Below are positions 19,050 through 23,907 of a stretch of DNA of 23,907 nucleotides, one piece after another. Source of the DNA: Perkinsus chesapeaki. Lineage: Eukaryota; Perkinsozoa; Perkinsida; Perkinsidae. Below the pieces are notes generated by a model. That model ran no database searches and was not told the origin of the DNA. It saw nothing but the letters and a program-made list of their open reading frames with translations. The first letter of the stretch is position 1; each line of letters begins with the position of its first letter. The stretch is from contig JAAPAO010000432.1 of NCBI GenBank assembly GCA_013115145.1, positions 1-23,907 on the forward strand, given 5' to 3'. The position numbers and the translations under genes were made by a program.

Positions 19050-20342
19050 GTGCGCTCGAATTTCACCGAGGACGCACGAGGCATAAGCTTCCAAATAATA
19101 TTCTCCACCCGAAGGTGTATCGAAGCATCTCGCACGTCGGCTATGTTGTGCACTGATGCAACACATAAGCTTACCTTCCATAACTATCCAGTGCTGCCTC
19201 TCGGTCTGGCGGATTATCATAACCACACCTTCCCTATTGCGCTGGGTTTGTGCGGTCATGAGCGGGCTGCAGACTACAAAGAGCTCCTGAGATCGATGGA
19301 TATCGGTGCCTTGCGCATGGGATTGCTTGCTCACTCACCGCAGTTCGTCATGGCGGATGGGGACCCAGCCATAACAGCGGCTGTGAATGAAGTTTTCCCG
19401 AATGCTGGTAGATCAATGTGTTGGTTTCACATGAAACGGAATGTTGAAGATTATATGGAAAAGGACCTGAAAATGGACGATGATGCAATTTTCCCGATTA
19501 TGCGTGATTTAGCGTACATTCAACTCGCCGTTACAGAACAAGCGTTCACAAAAATGTTTGAGCTCTTTAACGAGTTATATAAAGATGATCATCCTAGTCT
19601 CTTAGCATATATTAGAAGGCAATGGATGGAAAATCCTCCCTACAACTCCTGGTATGAGGGTTTTGCCCCTCGCCTTCCGTCCACAAATAATAGTTTAGAA
19701 TCAATGAATAACCAATTGAAAATTAAAGTTCTTCGGGAGAAACTTCCTCTAGGATCTTTTATTGCTAAAATCACTCAAAAAATTGTCTATGAGTATAGCC
19801 TAGCGCTGGATAGCGATCTGGGAACAACTGATAGAGTATTCGAGCATATAGACGAAGTTAAAGTTCCGAAAACACTTTTCGCTAGCGCCGCAAGATGGGC
19901 TTCAGCGGAGCCCATGCATATAATTAGAATTCCGTCGACAGGCGGAGCTTACGCGTTCGTTAGATCCCGTGGAGCTAGCGCGTCGTATTTGAATCTAGAT
20001 CATATACATCAGTATCTCGGTACTCTTTTTGGCACCTACGAACATCAAGATTTTGCCTCCATGGCGGGGATGATCAGCAAAATATATATGATTACTATAC
20101 CACCTAATGTTAGCAATTGGCGTCATTTTTACTGTACTTGTCCGTCGTTCCTGAAAAACAAAACCTGTTTCCACTGTATTGGCATCGGATCAAGACAGGG
20201 CCTCCTCAACCAAGAAGACCGTTTCTCTATGCCCATACAGAGAAACCCTAGGCGACAGAGGAGAGCAAGCAAAGCCCGCAAGGCACTTAGCAGGAGTCTC
20301 ACATTAGATGCTGCCGCTCAAGACCGTTTCCATCACTACTAG
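19050..20342 (+). CDS. MULE transposase catalytic domain with SWIM zinc finger
   Basis: The 430-codon frame starts right after an acceptor-like CAG, so it is probably an exon rather than starting with its own initiator. It has the MULE order: FQIIFSTRRCIEASR, LCTDATHKL (Asp36), FVMADGDPAI (Asp103/105), MCWFHMKRNV (C/W-x-H motif at 124-127), and TNNSLESMNNQ (Glu217). The SWIM finger CTCPSFLKNKTCFH has Cys362, Cys364, Cys373 and His375. The end is basic (RRQRRASKARK). It would cut and paste DNA in the nucleus. All catalytic residues look present, so this domain is better preserved than most in the window. No terminal inverted repeats were found. Confidence 0.9.
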   Translation: MRSNFTEDARGISFQIIFSTRRCIEASRTSAMLCTDATHKLTFHNYPVLPLGLADYHNHTFPIALGLCGHERAADYKELLRSMDIGALRMGLLAHSPQFVMADGDPAITAAVNEVFPNAGRSMCWFHMKRNVEDYMEKDLKMDDDAIFPIMRDLAYIQLAVTEQAFTKMFELFNELYKDDHPSLLAYIRRQWMENPPYNSWYEGFAPRLPSTNNSLESMNNQLKIKVLREKLPLGSFIAKITQKIVYEYSLALDSDLGTTDRVFEHIDEVKVPKTLFASAARWASAEPMHIIRIPSTGGAYAFVRSRGASASYLNLDHIHQYLGTLFGTYEHQDFASMAGMISKIYMITIPPNVSNWRHFYCTCPSFLKNKTCFHCIGIGSRQGLLNQEDRFSMPIQRNPRRQRRASKARKALSRSLTLDAAAQDRFHHY

Positions 20343-20572
20343 CTGCTCATTTGAGTCCCTGCGGAGTAATGTATACGATGTAGGTAGTTTCAGTTAGTAC
20401 CTGAAAGGCTTGTGTTCAAATGGGGATAATGTCGGGGATTTACAAGTAGCCTTACCGACTTAGGAGTTTGAGGAATCACACAGGGCGCCCAGTTTTGTTA
20501 ATATCTTTAGGAGTACAGCTAATATTTCGGCAACACGTTCCGATGCTTCCTAACGGCTTCACATTTATTATG
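20343..20572. other. Non-coding DNA after the MULE gene
   Basis: I see no gene, terminal repeat or palindrome of note. Confidence 0.4.
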
Positions 20573-20692
20573 AGGTCCGTCGGACCTGGCCCGAACCCCG
20601 GGCCCCGAAGAGGTTGGTGAAAAAAATATGATCAAACAATTTGTATTACGACTAATATTATGAATATCCTTCCAAATTGGAAGTTCCAATTT
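20573..20692. repeat. Palindromes in AT-rich intergenic DNA
   Basis: AGGTCCG-T-CGGACCT (20573-20587). CTTCCAA-A-TTGGAAG (20669-20683) overlaps AAATTGGAA-G-TTCCAATTT (20674-20692). All have a single central base. Confidence 0.95.
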
Positions 20693-21031
20693 ATGGTCTA
20701 AATTTTTTAATATGAATTTTCATAATGAATTATAATAGTAACATCCGAAAAACAACATATTCGCTTACGGATCATTATTACTGCATTTGATGATCCCTTA
20801 CTGCATTCCGTTTTTCATCATTCCTCATTATTTTTTTCATTAGCCAATTTGTCATAATGTCGAAAATTCTCATTTCATCCTTAGACCTGGTAATATTTTT
20901 CTGTTTCACTCTGAAACTCTAATAAGTATAATTATTGCTGTCAGTTGTAGAATTATTACTCAAATATATTATTCAATACATTATTTAAATTATGATACAT
21001 TTTATTTAATTATCCGATGATATTTGGGATA
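20693..21031. other. AT-rich intergenic DNA
   Basis: No gene is recognised. The sequence is low-complexity AT-rich up to the helicase relic. Confidence 0.4.
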
Positions 21032-21325
21032 TCAGGAGAGCACCTGCGCATCGATTCCAATCTCCAAGACGTCTGCCAGTGGGCTTACCAAAACCGTCCT
21101 CCGCGGTCCATCATTGCCGATAGTGTTCTCCAAAACAGGTATTATGAAAGCGAGGGACTTGCCACTGCCCGTTCTAGCTTGCCCAGGGACCGATATAGAC
21201 CAGGTTAATGGATGGTAGACGACGAAAATCACGTGATGGCATACGTCTCGGGCTGCTAAAGCATAATGGAAAGCACTCCTCTGTATCGGGGTCATCCTTA
21301 AGTCATCATCATAAAGTGATGTGAC
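21032..21325 (-). pseudogene. DEAD-box RNA helicase relic (Q motif, motif I, damaged motif Ia)
   Basis: The minus strand reads LYDDDLRMTPIQRSAFHYAL (Q motif), AARDV, then GQARTGSGKSLAFIIPVLE (Walker A motif), then RTVLVSPLADVLEIG. In intact helicases the last block reads S-P-T-R-E-L-A, so three residues (TRE) appear deleted in frame. Between ARDV and GQART lies a 54-nt insertion bounded GT...CG. Removing it gives the normal A-R-D-V-x-G-Q join, so it looks like an old intron with a damaged acceptor. A stop follows at once and motifs II-VI are missing. MTPIQR/ALA-RDV resembles the DDX10/Dbp4 group, but that is a guess. Confidence 0.75.
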
Positions 21326-21352
21326 TCACTGTGAGTCACTCACAGACTGTGA
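21321..21352. repeat. Chain of three overlapping palindromes
   Basis: GTGACTCAC-T-GTGAGTCAC (21321-21339), CTGTGAGT-C-ACTCACAG (21329-21345) and TCACAG-A-CTGTGA (21340-21352). It lies directly upstream of the helicase relic's coding remnant. Confidence 0.95.
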
Positions 21353-22075
21353 CTGGCAATCCGCCAGTGAGAACCCCCAAATCTGAATCAACAATATATC
21401 AAAAATCGAAGGCAACAAACACTACTTCGTCGCTGCTGCTGAGGCTCTTCCTCCTGACTACGGCGCTACCGCCCACTATACCACGACGTTACTCAAAGTG
21501 GTCGGCATACTCTTCCTATAATAGTAATAGACTATTACACTACTGGGTTGGCTGCGACTTACCTGTCTAGGGCATTCGATAACAAGCCTGTTTTCCAAGT
21601 CACCTATTTCAGCACCCTTTTCGTGCCTTAGACCCATCCTACGGTGCTCCCCCCTTTCACAGCCCTCAGTACCATGCCTGCCCTTCCCTCCCTTTCTCTT
21701 TTTTATCCTTTTCTTACCCTCCCTTCCGTCAAGGCTTGTTGCCACCGTAATGCTTTGTAGAAGGCTGTACTGCTGACTGTGTTCTGGCCATATACAATAG
21801 CACTACCGCAATATAGTACAAGTTGTACAGGTAAACTGTTGTACTGTACAACACTTAAACACTGTAACATTCCCATCAAATAGGACAACACCTTTAGTAA
21901 TACAACAACATCGACAAGCCTCATGCATTCTTCTCCTCCAACGCACCAAGAAGCCTAAGCATCTCTATACCCTCCGGCCGTCCTATTTAACACTATCTAC
22001 CTACCTCACAGCCCTCGCTCTAGTGCCTTCATTTGCCAACAGCCTAGCCCGATCCACCGCATTTATCCCTCCCAT
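21353..22075. other. Intergenic DNA with pyrimidine-rich tract
   Basis: A C/T-rich stretch lies at about 21640-21725. On the minus strand it reads as a Lys/Arg/Gly-rich peptide, probably by composition only. Palindromes GTACAA-G-TTGTAC (21816-21828) and TGTTGTAC-T-GTACAACA (21837-21853) are present. CACAGCCCTC occurs twice. No gene is recognised. Confidence 0.45.
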
Positions 22076-22125
22076 ATCGATAGGCTATCGATTAGACGTG
22101 TCACGTCTAAGTTAGACGGTCTAAC
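22076..22125. repeat. Run of four palindromes, three of them chained
   Basis: ATCGATAG-G-CTATCGAT (22076-22092), TTAGACGTG-T-CACGTCTAA (22092-22110), CGTCTAA-G-TTAGACG (22104-22118) and GTTAGAC-G-GTCTAAC (22111-22125). All are perfect and together fill 50 bp. Confidence 0.97.
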
Positions 22126-22870
22126 GCTATCGAAGAGAGCAACAACCCGACTGTATCAACATCGGCATTGGACTCCTAAAGTGTCCGAATCAACTGCAGG
22201 CTGTTAGCTATAGAACCATCCTGGTAGCACAACCTTATCATGGCCCGTAGCTGCAGCTAGGTTAACAGGAGCGTTAGCCGGACCGCACGCTTCACGGTGT
22301 CCATCTTGCACGAGTTAGCGTCTCTCCCACACTAGACAACGCAAGTCAATGACACAATCGGATACAGCTAATGGGTTATCCATTATGGATAATCTCTGTT
22401 GATAATTGGACTTCTTACGCAAGACCGGTACTACCGGTCGAATCGCTACTCCATCGTCGAAGCAGCATATCTGAGCAGCCGTCACAACATCCGGCTGCGA
22501 TCTTGCGCTCTTCACTGATCTTGCATATACCTCATGTTAAGAGCCGTCGTGATCTATTCTAGTACCACCCGAGACGATTTAGTGACGGGGTGATCCGCCG
22601 CAGCCTCCCGTGGACTCCCTGTCTGTCGGGCGTCGTTGTTGTTATGATTTGAGTTTGATAAACGATTCTGTGATATTTCCTTCACTAAATGAGTTATGGA
22701 AAAGAGGCATTCTACTCCGGAACTACCTGTTCTAGAATCGGGTTTCCAGAATACGGTTATTATTCTATTTGAGCTCATTTCGATATGAATTAAACAGTTG
22801 TTCATACCTACTTCTTCCAGGGATATCGTCGTCATCTGAGTTGTTGATCATTTGTAGTATTCTTATAGAT
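22126..22870. other. Intergenic DNA left of the AT-rich gene
   Basis: It holds palindromes TTATCCAT-T-ATGGATAA (22376-22392) and GACCGGTA-C-TACCGGTC (22423-22439). An undistinguished minus-strand frame lies at 22554-22835. Base composition falls from mixed to very AT-rich at about 22850. An acceptor-like TTCTTATAG ends at 22868, so an upstream exon of the next gene could be here. Confidence 0.45.
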
Positions 22871-23907
22871 ATGAATGATGATAAAGATGATGTTGTTAAT
22901 ATATGGAATAATAAAATGTAAGGTGAATGATGTTTAAGTGAATAGTATTATTAGATACATGATTATTGGTTTTAAATCATCATATATGATAATAAATAAT
23001 GATAATTATAATGATTATATAGATGATAATATTATTAAAAAGGTATTATTAATATTATTCATATTATTAGTATTATTAGTTATATAATATTATATCTTAT
23101 AAAGAAGATGCTAATAACAGTAATAATATAATAGATACATTATCACCATCATTAATACAAAATGATAATAAAAGGTTATCATTATATTATAAAGATATTA
23201 ATAATGATTATGAAGATAATAAATACGATGTTGATATTAGATGTAATAATATTAGAAAACATGTTTGGTGTGATGGTAAAACTGGTAGAATATATTCACA
23301 ATGTTATAATAATATTAATATATATGTAATAATTTGGTATATATTAATATTATTATATTGTTTATTAGTGGTGCTCTGATACATCAACGTTGAATGATGA
23401 TGATGGAATATATAAAGTAATAATAATATAATATGTTGTTATAGTGGTGTTATTATAGATTTCAATAACATATATACCAGATCCTAATAGTGCATCATCA
23501 TCATCGTGTATACCTAAAATTTCAACAACAACAACAACAACAACAACTAGTAGTAGTACATTAAATACGTTAGGTAAAGGAGATGAGGAGGATAAATTAA
23601 GGATTAACGAAGATTATTTTATAGAAGGAATAAATAATGATGATATTAGTAAATTATTTAATATATCTAATACGGCATTTATTGATGAGTATTATATTAA
23701 ACAAGAATGTAATATAAAGGTAGTAGATGAACTAGAAGTGATATATGATAACGCAGATAAATTGAATAATAACATATCATTGAATTATCATATTAATATT
23801 GGTAAACCACCTAGATTAGATATTAACACAGGTAGAATGGAGGATAATAAAGGGGGAATGGAGGATAATAAAGGGGGAATGGAGGATAATAAAGGGGGAA
23901 TGGAGGA
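22871..23907 (+). CDS. Asn-rich protein gene, five exons with mini-introns (3' partial)
   Basis: I assemble exons 22871-22917, 22955-23042, 23080-23325, 23369-23416 and 23459 to the window end. Together they give a continuous frame of about 292 codons in DNA where stops are very frequent. The protein is rich in Asn, Asp and Ile. The middle has a Cys/Trp cluster: DIRCNN, HVWCDGKTGRIYSQC (exon 3) and WCSDTSTLNDDDGIYK (exon 4). Then come Ser and poly-Thr runs, a more ordered region (INEDYFIEGINNDDISKLFN), and a tandem MEDNKGG repeat at the window edge. The paired cysteines could form disulfides in a secreted or surface domain, but no signal peptide is seen at ATG 22871, and that ATG may not be the real start. 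I recognise no family. Splicing is inferred from sequence only. Confidence 0.7.
22918..22954 (+). other. Intron 1 (37 bp)
   Basis: It runs GTAAGG ... TATTATTAG. Removing it joins AAA-AT with A-TAC (phase 2) and avoids the TAA at 22919. Confidence 0.6.
23043..23079 (+). other. Intron 2 (37 bp)
   Basis: It runs GTATTATT ... TATTATTAG, phase 0. The alternative acceptor 9 bp earlier (23070) would bring a stop codon into frame. Confidence 0.65.
23326..23368 (+). other. Intron 3 (43 bp)
   Basis: It runs GTAATAAT ... TTTATTAG, phase 0. Reading through instead meets TGA shortly after the acceptor. Confidence 0.65.
23417..23458 (+). other. Intron 4 (42 bp)
   Basis: It runs GTAATAAT ... TATTATAG, phase 0. 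An inner acceptor at 23444 would make a 28-bp intron but leads to a stop within eight codons. Confidence 0.6.
23837..23907 (+). repeat. 21-bp tandem repeat coding MEDNKGG
   Basis: Three identical units (23837-23857, 23858-23878, 23879-23899) and part of a fourth lie in frame with exon 5. Perfect identity implies recent expansion. The array continues past the window. Confidence 0.95.

Noticed and set aside
21476-21745. Lys/Arg-rich minus-strand frame that could be a helicase N terminus
   Set aside because: It mirrors a pyrimidine-rich tract, has no link in frame to the helicase relic, and shows no known motif.
22554-22835. 93-codon minus-strand frame next to the AT-rich gene
   Set aside because: No motif, no homologue recognised and no splice support. 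It is long enough to occur by chance.

Overview
This is a eukaryotic nuclear window, almost certainly from a protist. It has spliceosomal-type introns, LTR retrotransposons, and Tc1/mariner, hAT and MULE DNA transposons, and no operons or ribosome binding sites. I cannot name the organism. A small-intron alveolate-like protist is one possibility, but nothing here proves it. Most of the window is decayed transposon sequence. No intact host gene is complete inside it.

Layout. (1) 3-1490: 3' end of an LTR retrotransposon on the + strand. Its integrase carries a CW-type zinc finger at the C terminus and is followed by a putative 173-bp LTR. (2) 1491-3870: non-coding DNA with a 15-bp minisatellite (1861-2081) and a dense set of short perfect palindromes. 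(3) 3873-9535: a minus-strand gag-pol LTR retrotransposon broken by frameshifts and stops, abutting (4) a hAT-like transposase fragment (9536-10014, minus) and a second 15-bp minisatellite (10007-10236). (5) 10438-14990: a plus-strand BEL/Pao-type LTR retrotransposon with one long gag-pol frame and a 166-bp 3' LTR. (6) 15082-15209: more palindromes, including perfect ones of 33 and 25 bp. (7) 15346-16406: a Tc1-family element with TA target duplication and 174-bp terminal inverted repeats, deleted for the N-terminal part of its transposase. (8) 17123-20342: a MULE-type transposon gene in several exons or broken pieces, ending in a DDE domain plus SWIM zinc finger. (9) 20343-22870: non-coding DNA with palindromes and a DEAD-box helicase relic (about 21032-21325, minus). 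(10) 22871-23907: a very AT-rich, asparagine-rich gene that I assemble from five exons separated by four introns of 37-43 bp. It runs off the window inside a 21-bp tandem repeat.

The observation I find least explained is the palindrome system. At least 31 perfect inverted repeats with arms of 7-16 bp and exactly ONE central nucleotide occur between genes; about 1.5 would be expected by chance in 24 kb. I found none in the coding parts I examined. Many overlap so that three short segments alternate in orientation (A, A', A), as if a polymerase zig-zagged between strands. Other notable points are the CW finger on a retrotransposon integrase, the mini-intron gene at a sharp base-composition boundary, and the two related 15-bp minisatellites.
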